Position numbers and translations under genes: made by a program. The notes below the pieces were generated by a model. The model saw only the letters and a list, made by a program, of their open reading frames with translations. It was not told the origin of the DNA and did no database searches. This document shows positions 44,393 through 52,723 of a DNA stretch of 64,000 nucleotides, piece after piece (within the stretch, counting starts at the first letter, position 1; each line of letters begins with the position of its first letter). This stretch comes from JAUCQB01 sp964586235 (GTDB lineage Bacteria > Planctomycetota > Phycisphaerae > UBA1845 > PWPN01). The stretch is taken from assembly GCA_964586235.1 (NCBI GenBank), contig CAZPIO010000024.1, forward strand, positions 4,034 through 68,033. The letters are read 5' to 3'.

Positions 44393-46696
44393 TCACCGCG
44401 CCACCGCGACGCTCTCCGCCTCCACGCTCACCTTCCCTGCCGGCGTGTCGATGTTCGCGGCCTTGTCGTCGAAGTTGACCGCCACGCAGCACTTTGCATC
44501 CGGCAGATGGACAACGACACATGGGAACTCGCCGCTGACCGTGCCGTTCGGTTGGGCGGGCGTGCCGGCCGGGTCGCAGTACATCGCCAGCACCGTCTTG
44601 CGGAACCACTCCTGCGGACTGACGATCCGCGGGCGGTCGTAGGCCGGCGGGCCGAAGTACAACTCGTGGGCCAACAGCGACTCATTCACGGCGAAAGCAT
44701 CGTCGGGATAGACCATCTGGCTGCGATCCGCATACCGCCCTCGCTTCTGAAGCAACTGGAATGAGCCTTCCCCGGCCAGCGCGTGGATAGTCATCTGTTT
44801 TTCGATAACGATCGAGCGACCCTGCAAGTCGTGCCAGGCATCCGCGCACTCGGCCGCCTTGAACGCCTGCTGCTTACCCCCCACCGCCAGGTTCACCCGG
44901 TGGTTGTTATAGATGTCGCAGGCCAGCCGCAGGCCCAGGCTGCCCTCGCACAACAACCAGATCTGGTCCTCGGCCTTGCACCAATCGATCAGCAGCGTCG
45001 GCCCGCCGGGCAGCGCGACAAACGCTTCGTACTGGCGAACCATCGGGAAGACCGTGTTCTGCGGCCGGCCGTGGATGACCTTCTTGGTCTCGCGCCCGAT
45101 CCGCCCGGTCGCCCAGAAGCCCCCCTTCTCGAACGTGCCGATCTTGAACGATTCCAGGTTGAGCTGCGGCGTAACGCCCGTCGCCTGGATGATTCCCATA
45201 CCGTTCGCGTTGTATCTCAGCAGATGGGGCAGATCAACCGGCTGAACGAGCAGTTGCCACCACTTGAACGCCGAACGCCAGGCGACACTCGAGAAGCCGT
45301 GAGCATCGCGATGCCAGGCCATCCGTACGTTCGGCTCGTAATACGTGCCGACATTGCGCTCATTGAATTCCGTCACACTGGCGGCCGGGGCCATCTTCGC
45401 ATCCTTCATGTGCTCGATCAGCCACAGCGCCTGAGCCAGCACGCACCCCTCCTGCCCTTCGTACCACGAGAAATCGTTCAGACGGAACCGCTGCAAGGAC
45501 GACAGCCTGGCCGCCAGCACGCTTCCGCCGCCGAGCTTCTGCTGCAGCTCGATCATCCTGATCCATTCGTCAGACATGCGTGTCGCATCGGGATCCTTGA
45601 AATGCGCGGCGGCGAACAGGAACGCCGGCATCATCTGCGTGTTGCCGTAGCCGTAGGTGATCCAGTCGTCACCCGCGCAGTGGATGAACCGCCCGGTGTA
45701 CAGCGTGGCCTGCTTGAGCCGGTCGTACGCATACTTCCAGTTGTGCAGGTACACGTCGGGGTTGCGCTGCGACTCAGGCAGTCGCTGGTCCATCACGTAG
45801 GCATAAGCGAGGTACGCCAACGGCCATCCCATGTACCCGGGGTGATAGAAACCATGGTGTTCCTGGATGCCGCCAGGCTCAAAGTTGGCCGCCTTGACCC
45901 GGTCCTTGAGCGGCTTGCCGCCGACCACCTTGTCCGAGGTAATATCCGCCGACATGCAGATCGAATTGAGTGCATATTCCATGGCAGATTCTCGCCACGC
46001 GGCCTGGCGCGGTGAGTCCGGCATCACCACCCTGGCCATCTGCAGGATGGTCGAAGACCAGGCGTTGGATTCGCCGCACGAGTGCTCCGGCCAGATCCCC
46101 GGCCAGGTCCGCCACTTCTTGCTGATCCCGTATTCGACCTGTTTATCCGCCTCCCAGGTGAGGATCTTGAGCATCTGCTCTCTCTGATCCGGGGGCAGCG
46201 AATCAATCAGCAGCATCGCCTCGGCCACGGCGAACAGATCCGCGTGCCAGTCGTCGGCCATCGACAGCGTCGCCCCCCATTTCTGGATGTCCGGCCGATC
46301 GACGGTATTAATCGCGATGTGCGTGCCGAGAACCAGCTTGATCAGGCCGCGAAGCGGCCTGGCGACGTCCTCCGGCGGATTAGCCCGCTTGAGCCAGTAG
46401 CCGGCAGCCGCGGCCGCAAACGTGTTGCCGGCCACGTCGCGATAGGGGTTGTTGCCGGTGCCCAGCGTCGGATTCAGCGTGTACAGATCCGTGCCCGGGA
46501 TCTGGTAGAGGTACCCCGACAGCCAGCGGCACCAGCTATCGAGGGCCTTCTCGAGCCGCTGCTGGAAATCCGGTCCAGACGAACCGGCTAAAACGGCCCC
46601 TTCCTGTTCTTGCTGTGCCGCCCAACACCATGACGCCGACGAGGCAGTACTCGCCATCAGCACCATCAGAATCAGAGCATGCTTGCGTTGTGACAT
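44393..46696 (-). CDS. Exported alpha/alpha-toroid protein, probable polysaccharide lyase or glycoside-active enzyme
   Basis: A 767-residue protein starting at ATG 46694-46696 with GGGAGG 7 nt upstream and signal peptide MSQRKHALILMVLMASTASSASWCWA. Residues of about 40-430 are helical with Trp- and Tyr-rich loops (WPGIWPEHSCGESNAWSS, YGYGNTQMMPAFLFAA), like the toroid of heparinase/alginate-lyase-type PL families. The rest is beta-rich (NVGTYYEPNVRMAWHRDAHGFSSV, FWATGRIGRETKKVIHG), like the C-terminal sandwich of those lyases. YY/H pairs and HR are candidate catalytic residues. The exact PL or GH family is not recognised, so the substrate is open. Confidence 0.7.
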   Translation of the reverse strand: MSQRKHALILMVLMASTASSASWCWAAQQEQEGAVLAGSSGPDFQQRLEKALDSWCRWLSGYLYQIPGTDLYTLNPTLGTGNNPYRDVAGNTFAAAAAGYWLKRANPPEDVARPLRGLIKLVLGTHIAINTVDRPDIQKWGATLSMADDWHADLFAVAEAMLLIDSLPPDQREQMLKILTWEADKQVEYGISKKWRTWPGIWPEHSCGESNAWSSTILQMARVVMPDSPRQAAWRESAMEYALNSICMSADITSDKVVGGKPLKDRVKAANFEPGGIQEHHGFYHPGYMGWPLAYLAYAYVMDQRLPESQRNPDVYLHNWKYAYDRLKQATLYTGRFIHCAGDDWITYGYGNTQMMPAFLFAAAHFKDPDATRMSDEWIRMIELQQKLGGGSVLAARLSSLQRFRLNDFSWYEGQEGCVLAQALWLIEHMKDAKMAPAASVTEFNERNVGTYYEPNVRMAWHRDAHGFSSVAWRSAFKWWQLLVQPVDLPHLLRYNANGMGIIQATGVTPQLNLESFKIGTFEKGGFWATGRIGRETKKVIHGRPQNTVFPMVRQYEAFVALPGGPTLLIDWCKAEDQIWLLCEGSLGLRLACDIYNNHRVNLAVGGKQQAFKAAECADAWHDLQGRSIVIEKQMTIHALAGEGSFQLLQKRGRYADRSQMVYPDDAFAVNESLLAHELYFGPPAYDRPRIVSPQEWFRKTVLAMYCDPAGTPAQPNGTVSGEFPCVVVHLPDAKCCVAVNFDDKAANIDTPAGKVSVEAESVAVAR

Positions 46697-46959
46697 GACC
46701 ACCTCCCGCAGATGTAAACGTGACCGGCCGTCGCGAGCGTCACCAGGGTATCCGCAGGGCTATGCTGCGATCAAGGGAACGAAGCGAGGATACCGGCTGT
46801 CCTGTCTCTGCTTGCGTGCAACCTGCAGATCGTATAGCCTCTACCTCACACCCGGCGGCGACAGGCCCAGGATATCTGGGATACTCCCGTTGAACGTTGC
46901 CGGTGACACGTCTGTCCTGGACCGCAAGTCAGACCGCCCATCCACGAGAGGAGCTTATC

Positions 46960-47796
46960 ATGCGCTACCTGCTGCTCTGTCTGCTGATTGTCACTTTGTG
47001 CACGGGCCAGATCTGCAACCAGCAACCTGCGGACGATGACGACCCGGATGATGGGAACGGCCCCGTGATCCCCGATGACGGCGAAGCCATCATCGCCGAC
47101 CACCTCGCTGCCGGGGCCTTTGATGACATTCCCGCGACAACGCTTCCCGCAGTCCAGGCCGACTGCCGGATCTGGTATGGCCACACTTCGCACGGCAGCC
47201 AGATCGTCACCGGCATGAGCATGCTCTACGCCGAGGACAGCCAGTATGCCTTCAACGACGGCGAGGGCTCGCTGCTGCTGGAGGAGCAGGCCGACGTGGA
47301 CCTGGGGACCGGAGGCAACCTCGACTGGACCTACATCACCCGCGATGTGCTCGATCAGCCGGGCAACACCATCAACGTGGTCATGTGGTCCTGGTGCGGC
47401 GGGGTGAGCGAGAATACTGAGGCAGGAATCAACGCCTACCTCAACGCCATGAACCAGCTCGAAACGGACTATCCCGACGTCACGTTCATCTACATGACCG
47501 GGCATCTGGACGGCAGCGGCCCGAGTGAGAACCTCTACGCACGCAACAATCAGATCCGCGAGTACTGCCAGGCCCACGGCAAGATCCTGTTCGATTTCGC
47601 CGACATCGAGAGTTACGATCCCGACGGCAACTACTACCCGGACGGCTCTGACGCGTGCGAATGGTGCACGGGCTGGTGCACCGCGCACACCTGTCCGACC
47701 TGCGATGAGTGCCAGCACTCCGAGTGCTTCAACTGCTACCAGAAGGGTCGGGCCTTCTGGTGGCTGATGGCCCGTATCGCCGGCTGGGAAGGATGA
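46960..47796 (+). CDS. Lipoprotein, SGNH-hydrolase-like
   Basis: A 278-residue protein from ATG 46960 (GAGGAG 7 nt upstream) with signal MRYLLLCLLIVTLCTGQIC. After an Asp-rich linker, IWYGHTSHGSQIVTGM resembles the first block of SGNH-like hydrolases, and VTFIYMTGHLDGSG with NQIREYCQAHGKILFDFADIESYDPDG fits the later blocks. The C-terminal region has nine Cys (CEWCTGWCTAHTCPTCDEC...), probably disulfide- or metal-linked. The classic GDS Ser is not obvious, so the catalytic assignment is tentative. The Cys-rich loop is unusual for the family. Confidence 0.65.
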   Translation: MRYLLLCLLIVTLCTGQICNQQPADDDDPDDGNGPVIPDDGEAIIADHLAAGAFDDIPATTLPAVQADCRIWYGHTSHGSQIVTGMSMLYAEDSQYAFNDGEGSLLLEEQADVDLGTGGNLDWTYITRDVLDQPGNTINVVMWSWCGGVSENTEAGINAYLNAMNQLETDYPDVTFIYMTGHLDGSGPSENLYARNNQIREYCQAHGKILFDFADIESYDPDGNYYPDGSDACEWCTGWCTAHTCPTCDECQHSECFNCYQKGRAFWWLMARIAGWEG

Positions 47797-47806
47797 AAGG
47801 AAAAAG

Positions 47807-47843
47807 GGGACATTCTGCTTCTTCCGAAAAAGTAGAATGTCCC
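47807..47843. repeat. Palindrome family F (GGGACATTCT) after the SGNH-like gene
   Basis: Stem GGGACATTCT (47807-47816) with AGAATGTCCC (47834-47843), 17-nt loop. It is preceded by AAAAA and followed by a pyrimidine tract, so it could also terminate transcription both ways. Repeats of this look are known in many genomes as REP elements linked to Y1 transposases; none is seen here. Confidence 0.7.
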
Positions 47844-47943
47844 TCTTCCTCTTTCGAACTGTCCTGGGAGACCCGAATCCGTTAGGATTGAGCACAAGAG
47901 ACTGTCCGGTTTGGGAAAGAGCGGGTCAAAGGAGAGAAAGGCG

Positions 47944-48939
47944 ATGTCTTCAAAGAGAGCAAAGTCACAGAGCACCCAGTCGAGAGCCCGCATACCCCGG
48001 CGTGATTTCCTGGTCAGTTCGGTCGCGGCGGCGGGCGCTATTGCCGGCGTGGCCGGCAAGGTCACGGCCGCGGCTGCCGAGAAGGCCGCCGACGCCTCTG
48101 AGGGCATGTCCATCGGCATCAACCTCGAATACGTCCGGCACGCGGACAAGAGCCTCGAGTACGGCGTCAAGACCGCCGGCAAAATGGGCTACAAGTACGT
48201 CGAGCCCTGCTTCCTGATGGGTCAGTGCTTGCTGTCGATCGGCAAGTACTGCCACGTGACCAGCCTCGATACCGATCCAAGCGAGATCCGCGATCTGTGC
48301 GCCCAGGCGGGCGTCAAAATCAGCGCCCTGTCGTCGCACTCGGACCTGCTCGACCCCGAGTTCGGCGTCGCCTACGCCCGGCGAGGGATCCGCTATGCCA
48401 AGGCGGTCGGCACCAACCTCGTCCAGATCACCGAGAACATGTATCCCCCCAAGTGGGTCGACGAGAAGACTGCTTACGAGATCATGCGGATCAACCTGCG
48501 GGCGATCTCCGAGACCTGCGAGGAAAACGGCGTCTACCTCGGCGTCGAGCAGCACGGTCCGTACACCTCGAAGATCAAGCGCATGACCCGCTTGCTCGAA
48601 CTGGTCGACTCGCCGTGGATCCGCTGCAACTACGACTGCGGCAACACCTTCCTCTCCGGCGAGGACCCCTACGAGATGCTGGAAGCGGTCATCAACAAGG
48701 TGGTCCACGTTCACGCCAAGGACATCTCGGTCAAGCAGGCCGACGCGGAGCGCGGCAAGGTCACGGGCACGGCCGTGGGCTGCGCCTGCGGCGACGGGGT
48801 GATCGACTGGAAACGCCTCGTCGGCCGCCTCAAGAAGGCCGGGTTCAAGGGTACCCTCTCGGTCGAGTGCGGCACCGAGGAGCAAGCGGTCCGCTCGCTG
48901 GCCTACATGAACAAGGTGCTCAAGGAGCTGGACGCTTGA
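47944..48939 (+). CDS. Tat-exported sugar phosphate isomerase/epimerase-like TIM barrel
   Basis: A 331-residue protein (start ATG 47944, AGGAGAG upstream). The N terminus RARIPRRDFLVSSVAAAGAIAGVAG is a twin-arginine signal. The body is the AP-endonuclease-2/xylose-isomerase-like barrel: MGYKYVEPCFLMG, LCAQAGVKISALSSHSDLL, GVYLGVEQHGPYTS, WIRCNYDCGNTFLSG, VVHVHAKDISVKQ, FKGTLSVECGTEE. Metal ligands are likely the Glu in GVEQHG, the Asp in NYDCGN, the His in HVHAKD and the late Glu. It may isomerise or epimerise a sugar outside the cytoplasm. It leads the sugar cluster that includes the RuBisCO-like protein. Confidence 0.85.
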   Translation: MSSKRAKSQSTQSRARIPRRDFLVSSVAAAGAIAGVAGKVTAAAAEKAADASEGMSIGINLEYVRHADKSLEYGVKTAGKMGYKYVEPCFLMGQCLLSIGKYCHVTSLDTDPSEIRDLCAQAGVKISALSSHSDLLDPEFGVAYARRGIRYAKAVGTNLVQITENMYPPKWVDEKTAYEIMRINLRAISETCEENGVYLGVEQHGPYTSKIKRMTRLLELVDSPWIRCNYDCGNTFLSGEDPYEMLEAVINKVVHVHAKDISVKQADAERGKVTGTAVGCACGDGVIDWKRLVGRLKKAGFKGTLSVECGTEEQAVRSLAYMNKVLKELDA

Positions 48940-48940
48940 A

Positions 48941-49130
48941 AATGACGAATGTCGAAGTCCGAATGACGAAAGAATGACGAAGCCCAAATGCCCGAATGCG
49001 TCATTGGGCGGGCCGCTGAATGCTGATCACCTTCGTCATTTCTTTTTCGGATTTCCTTCGTCCGGCCGGGGCGGATTTTCGTCATTCTGGTTTCATTCGT
49101 CATTCGGATTTCGACATTCGGATTTGACCC
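48941..49130. repeat. CATTCGTCATTCG-type repeat block, two arms in opposite orientation (locus 3)
   Basis: The left arm (48941-48990) carries about four units in the orientation GAATGACGAA. The right arm (49034-49130) carries about five in the orientation TTCGTCATTC. The arms are inverted, so the locus could fold into a long imperfect hairpin. It separates the Tat barrel gene from the kinase gene. Confidence 0.65.
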
Positions 49131-49145
49131 GCGAGCGAGGCTGTC

Positions 49146-50072
49146 TTGCACACTCCCGCGCTCGACATCCTGGGAATGGGTTATCTGGCGGTCGATGACC
49201 TTTTGTACATCGACCGTTACCCCCCTGCCGACCACAAGGCGCCGGTGCGGCGTCGGACGCGGCGACTGGGCGGTCTCGTGGGGACGGCCCTGGCCGCCGC
49301 CTCTCGATTGGGTGCGCGCTGTGGCTATGCCGGAGTGCTGGGGCATGATGAGTTGTCGGCAGTTGTGCGAGCCGGTCTCGAACAGATCGGCATCGATCTG
49401 TCCCAGTTGATCGAGTGCGACGACGCGAGCCCATGCCACAGCGTGATCGTTGTCGGCATCGAGACGAGCACACGCAACATCTTCTTCGACGTCAACCTCG
49501 TGCAGCCCTACCCAGAAGAAGCCGTCCGGCCGGAGTTGATCGCCTCGGCCAGGGTCCTGTTCATCGATCAAATGGGGCTCGCGACCAAGATCCGGGCCGC
49601 CGGCTTGGCTCGCCAGTTGGGAATCCCCGTTGTGGCCGACATCGAGCGAACCACCTGCGACCAGACACAGAGGTTGCTGGCCTTGATTGACCATCTCATC
49701 GTCCCGCAGCATTTCGCCGCCGAGATGACCGGCCAGAGCGACTCTCGGGACGCAGTGCATGCCATGCACGGACAAAACCCGAGGGCCTGCACGGCGGTGA
49801 CCTGTGGACGTGAGGGATGCTACTTCATTGCCGGGATGAATGGCACTGTCGCTCATCAACCGGCATTCGAGGTCACCTGCACCGATACGACCGGTTGCGG
49901 TGATGTTTTCCACGGGGCCTACGCAGCGGCATTGGCCGCCGGTCAGGACGTCAGCGGCTGTATCATCGAGGCCAGCGCCGCCGCGGCTATATATGCTTCA
50001 CGCGAGGCCGGATGGGAGCATCTGGCCACGCGTGACGAGGTGGAGGCCTTTCTCAGGCAATGCCATAGCTGA
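49146..50072 (+). CDS. PfkB-family sugar kinase
   Basis: A 308-residue kinase starting at TTG 49146 with GAGG 7 nt upstream. The N-terminal part (ILGMGYLAVDDLLYIDRYPPADHKAPV) and GGLVGTALAAASRLGARCGYAGVLGHDE match ribokinase/PfkB signature 1. Signature 2 with the catalytic Asp is DTTGCGDVFHGAYAAAL. The family phosphorylates sugars such as ribose, fructose, 2-keto-3-deoxygluconate or adenosine; the lid region does not identify which. It lies upstream of the RuBisCO-like gene, from which a damaged membrane protein gene separates it. It may supply the phosphorylated substrate of that cluster. Confidence 0.88.
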   Translation: MHTPALDILGMGYLAVDDLLYIDRYPPADHKAPVRRRTRRLGGLVGTALAAASRLGARCGYAGVLGHDELSAVVRAGLEQIGIDLSQLIECDDASPCHSVIVVGIETSTRNIFFDVNLVQPYPEEAVRPELIASARVLFIDQMGLATKIRAAGLARQLGIPVVADIERTTCDQTQRLLALIDHLIVPQHFAAEMTGQSDSRDAVHAMHGQNPRACTAVTCGREGCYFIAGMNGTVAHQPAFEVTCTDTTGCGDVFHGAYAAALAAGQDVSGCIIEASAAAAIYASREAGWEHLATRDEVEAFLRQCHS

Positions 50073-50208
50073 AGGAATCGACCCGCCCATCGTCATCACC
50101 CGCGTGACTCTCTTCGAAACACATCGGATATCGCTGGGCTTGGTTCACGCGGAAGACCGATACAACAGATGAAATCATGCCGAACGAGACGACAAGTCCT
50201 GGCAGAGG

Positions 50209-50750
50209 ATGCACCCGTTACACGTGATCTTCGCGTCATTCAGATATGCGGCCGTTCTCGTTGCGGTCGGCGCTGCGATTCTCACCATTCGCAGCTACTC
50301 CCGCGAAGACACTTGTCCTATGGCTGGACCACCCAGGATGAGTTGGTGCTCTGCGTGCTCAAGGGCAGACTTGGGATTCTTTGGAGATCGGATTCACGAG
50401 GCGTCGACGGAGGGTGGCGCTTTGCCTCAAGGAGAGCGGACAGCTACAGACTGGAGGAAGGGTTCGAGCGCACCTGCTGCGGATTTGCTTTGGAGAAGGG
50501 CTGGTATTCATATCGGGACCGTGGCGGCGTTGACGTGCGCAAGGCCCTCCTGCCGCTCCATGTATTAACTGGCCTGGTGCTCGTTGGGGTGGCGTTGTTC
50601 GGGGGAGGATTGGGTCGCGCGATGAAGAGGCGATGCCAACTGGCAAGCCATATGTGCATCACCTGCGGCTACGACCTGACAGGCAATACATCCGGAATAT
50701 GCCCTGAGTGTGGCACGGCCATCGAGCACTCAGTTGCTGAGAAGCCATAA
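50209..50750 (+). pseudogene. Frameshifted membrane protein with C-terminal zinc ribbon
   Basis: The N-terminal piece (from ATG 50209) reads HPLHVIFASFRYAAVLVAVGAAILTIRSYSRED, a typical planctomycete membrane N terminus. The continuation LSYGWTTQDELVLCVLKGRLGILWRSD, a second hydrophobic segment (LPLHVLTGLVLVGVALFGGG) and the zinc ribbon CITCGYDLTGNTSGICPECG are in another frame. The join is near 50310. One indel would restore a protein of about 180 residues. Whether this is a true mutation or an assembly error cannot be decided here. The zinc-ribbon family is common in Planctomycetota, with unknown function. Confidence 0.65.
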
Positions 50751-50856
50751 CTCAGAGGAACAGGCGATCCCGAGTCCGGCGTGGGCACCAGTCGCTCAGG
50801 AAGGGGTCAGCGCCCATCTGCTCGACCGGCTTGTGGAAAAACGATCCGCGCGCAGG

Positions 50857-50862
50857 TATAAA
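50857..50862 (+). promoter_or_regulatory. Possible -10 box of the RLP operon
   Basis: TATAAA at 50857-50862. A TTGTGG lies upstream with a 20-nt spacer, which is long, so the -35 is doubtful. Transcription would start about 40 nt before the RLP gene. Confidence 0.3.
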
Positions 50863-50908
50863 CTCGCCGCTTGCGGGGGTGCCGGCACAGCACCTTCGCG
50901 GAGGCGGC

Positions 50909-52336
50909 ATGCGACCTTTGGACACCAAGACCCTCGACTGGCTCTGGGCCGACGCCGATGCCCGTGAGGTCCGGCTTCGCGAGGTCATCACTGAGCGCAT
51001 GGCGGAGACCCCGCGGACAGTGATCGACGATCAACTCGTCGCAACCTTCTTTCTGGCCCTGCGGTCGATGAAGCTGGAAGCCGCCGCCAAGGAGATCTCC
51101 TACCACGCGACCAGCGGCATCAAGGACCCGCCGCCGGGTTCGCTGCTGGCCCAGTGCACGGCCCGGACTGTCCGCGTCGACCCTTTCGACTCAACCGGCC
51201 GTATCGGTCTGCTTGAAATGGCCTTTCCGCTCAAAATGCTGCTCCATCCCGACGGCGGGCTGACGTCGGTGGACATCCTCCACACCATCGCCGGGCCGAC
51301 GATCTTCGACATCTACGAGCGCCAGGATGCCCGACTGGTCTGGATCGAGATGCCGGAGAAAGTGATCCGGGCGTTCCCCGGACCGGCCTACGGACCGCTC
51401 GGGCTCCGAAAACGGACCTGCTTTGCCGTCGATCAGCCGGCATTCGGCACCATCCTCAAGCCCACCGCCGGCATCACCCCGGCTGACGTCGGCCGACTGG
51501 TCGCCGAAGCCGCTCGCTGCAAGCTGTTCATGTTCATCAAGGAGGATGAGAACCTCTATCCCGACCTCGACTATTCGCCCGTGGCCGAGCGTGCCCGCCG
51601 GGCAGCCGAGGCCATCAGGCAGGCCCGCGACCATCGCGGCGGACTGGGCTTGATCTTCGCCCCGCACATCACCTGCTCACCCCACCAGATGTTCGGCATC
51701 CTCCACTCGGCCATCGAGGCCGGAGCAACCGGGGTGATGTTCAGCGAGAGCTTCGCCGGCGGGCTGGTTCGCATGGTTCGCGAAGCGACGAGAAGAATGT
51801 CCGAGCCGCCGGCGATCTACGGCCACAACGCGGGTATCGGCGTCAGGAGCCGCCACATCTACCGCGAGGTGCTCGATCTGCTGGCCCGCCTGGATGGGAT
51901 CGACTTCCGCCAGACGGCTCCCGTTCGGCCGGGTCAGCCCTTCCTCAAACCCTACGGCCAGGAATGGGTCGCCTCGGAAGATGTCCTCTCGCGCCCCCTG
52001 CCGGGCATCAATCCGACCATGATCGTCCGGGCCGGGGCTCTCGACCAGGGCAACATCGGCCTCAACCTCGAAGACGTCGAAAAACGCGGACTGGTCCCCA
52101 ACGCCCTGTTCCTGGCCGGCTCGGCGATTAACTCGATCAAGGCCCCCGATGGCACGTACGACCCGCAGTACGGAGCCGAGGCCATGATGCAGGCCCTGGA
52201 CGTTCACCGCAGCGGCGAGCTGCGCGGCCTGCCGATGGAACGTCGCGTAGAGGCACTCATGAACGTCGCCCAACGCCGCCATCTCAAGGCCTTGCAGGCA
52301 GCTCTTGTTCAGCGATACCCGGAGTCATTCAGATGA
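50909..52336 (+). CDS. RuBisCO-like protein (form IV RLP), probably not a carboxylase
   Basis: A 475-residue RuBisCO large-chain family protein. The ATG at 50909 has GGAGG 5 nt upstream (the frame is open from 50831). The N-terminal alpha/beta domain (LVATFFLALRSMKLEAAAKEIS) precedes the TIM barrel, which starts FGTILKPTAGITPADVGRLVAEAA. K184 matches catalytic K175, but the position of K177 is T186. FIKEDEN keeps the carbamylated Lys (K211) and Mg ligands D213 and E214. H306 in YGHNAG matches H294, with Asn in place of R295. No Lys is seen where loop-6 K334 should be, and the SGG phosphate loop reads AGA. Expected chemistry is enolisation or decarboxylation of a phosphorylated sugar derivative. 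Its stop overlaps the cupin gene by 4 nt. Confidence 0.9.
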   Translation: MRPLDTKTLDWLWADADAREVRLREVITERMAETPRTVIDDQLVATFFLALRSMKLEAAAKEISYHATSGIKDPPPGSLLAQCTARTVRVDPFDSTGRIGLLEMAFPLKMLLHPDGGLTSVDILHTIAGPTIFDIYERQDARLVWIEMPEKVIRAFPGPAYGPLGLRKRTCFAVDQPAFGTILKPTAGITPADVGRLVAEAARCKLFMFIKEDENLYPDLDYSPVAERARRAAEAIRQARDHRGGLGLIFAPHITCSPHQMFGILHSAIEAGATGVMFSESFAGGLVRMVREATRRMSEPPAIYGHNAGIGVRSRHIYREVLDLLARLDGIDFRQTAPVRPGQPFLKPYGQEWVASEDVLSRPLPGINPTMIVRAGALDQGNIGLNLEDVEKRGLVPNALFLAGSAINSIKAPDGTYDPQYGAEAMMQALDVHRSGELRGLPMERRVEALMNVAQRRHLKALQAALVQRYPESFR

Positions 52337-52689
52337 GCGCGAATCCCGCCGTCAAGATCGTCGAGAAACCATGGGGCAGAGAGCTCTGGCTCGCCCATAC
52401 CGACAAATACGCTCTGAAGATCATCGAGGTCAACAAGGGCACGCGATCCAGCCTGCAATACCATGTGAAAAAGCACGAGCACATTTACCTCGACGCCGGC
52501 GTTCTGCAGGTTGAGTGGGAAGATGACAACGGGACCATGCAAACGCTGATGCTCAAGCCGGGCGACGTGGTCGAAAACAAGCCGGGGCGCAAACACCGCG
52601 TGACCGCCATCGAGAACGCCCGCCTCATCGAGGTCAGCACGCCGGAGCTGGATGACGTCGTACGCGTCGAGGATGACTACAAGCGATAA
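52333..52689 (+). CDS. Small cupin, mannose-6-phosphate-isomerase type II-like
   Basis: A 118-residue single-domain cupin. KIVEKPWGRELWLAHTDKYALKIIEVNKGTRSSLQYHVKKHEHIYL (here in part) matches the first cupin motif of type II phosphomannose isomerases, with metal-binding His in QYHVKKHEH and a further His in GRKHRV. It could isomerise or epimerise a sugar phosphate, or bind one as a regulator. The start overlaps the RLP stop (ATGA), so it is translationally coupled to it. Confidence 0.85.
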   Translation: MSANPAVKIVEKPWGRELWLAHTDKYALKIIEVNKGTRSSLQYHVKKHEHIYLDAGVLQVEWEDDNGTMQTLMLKPGDVVENKPGRKHRVTAIENARLIEVSTPELDDVVRVEDDYKR

Positions 52690-52723
52690 TATGGCGATCG
52701 CTGCCGAGCCGGGAGCATCTGGG

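Noticed and set aside
50909..52336. True RuBisCO carrying out CO2 fixation
   Set aside because: The loop-6 Lys, K177 and R295 equivalents are missing and no phosphoribulokinase or AMP-pathway genes are near.
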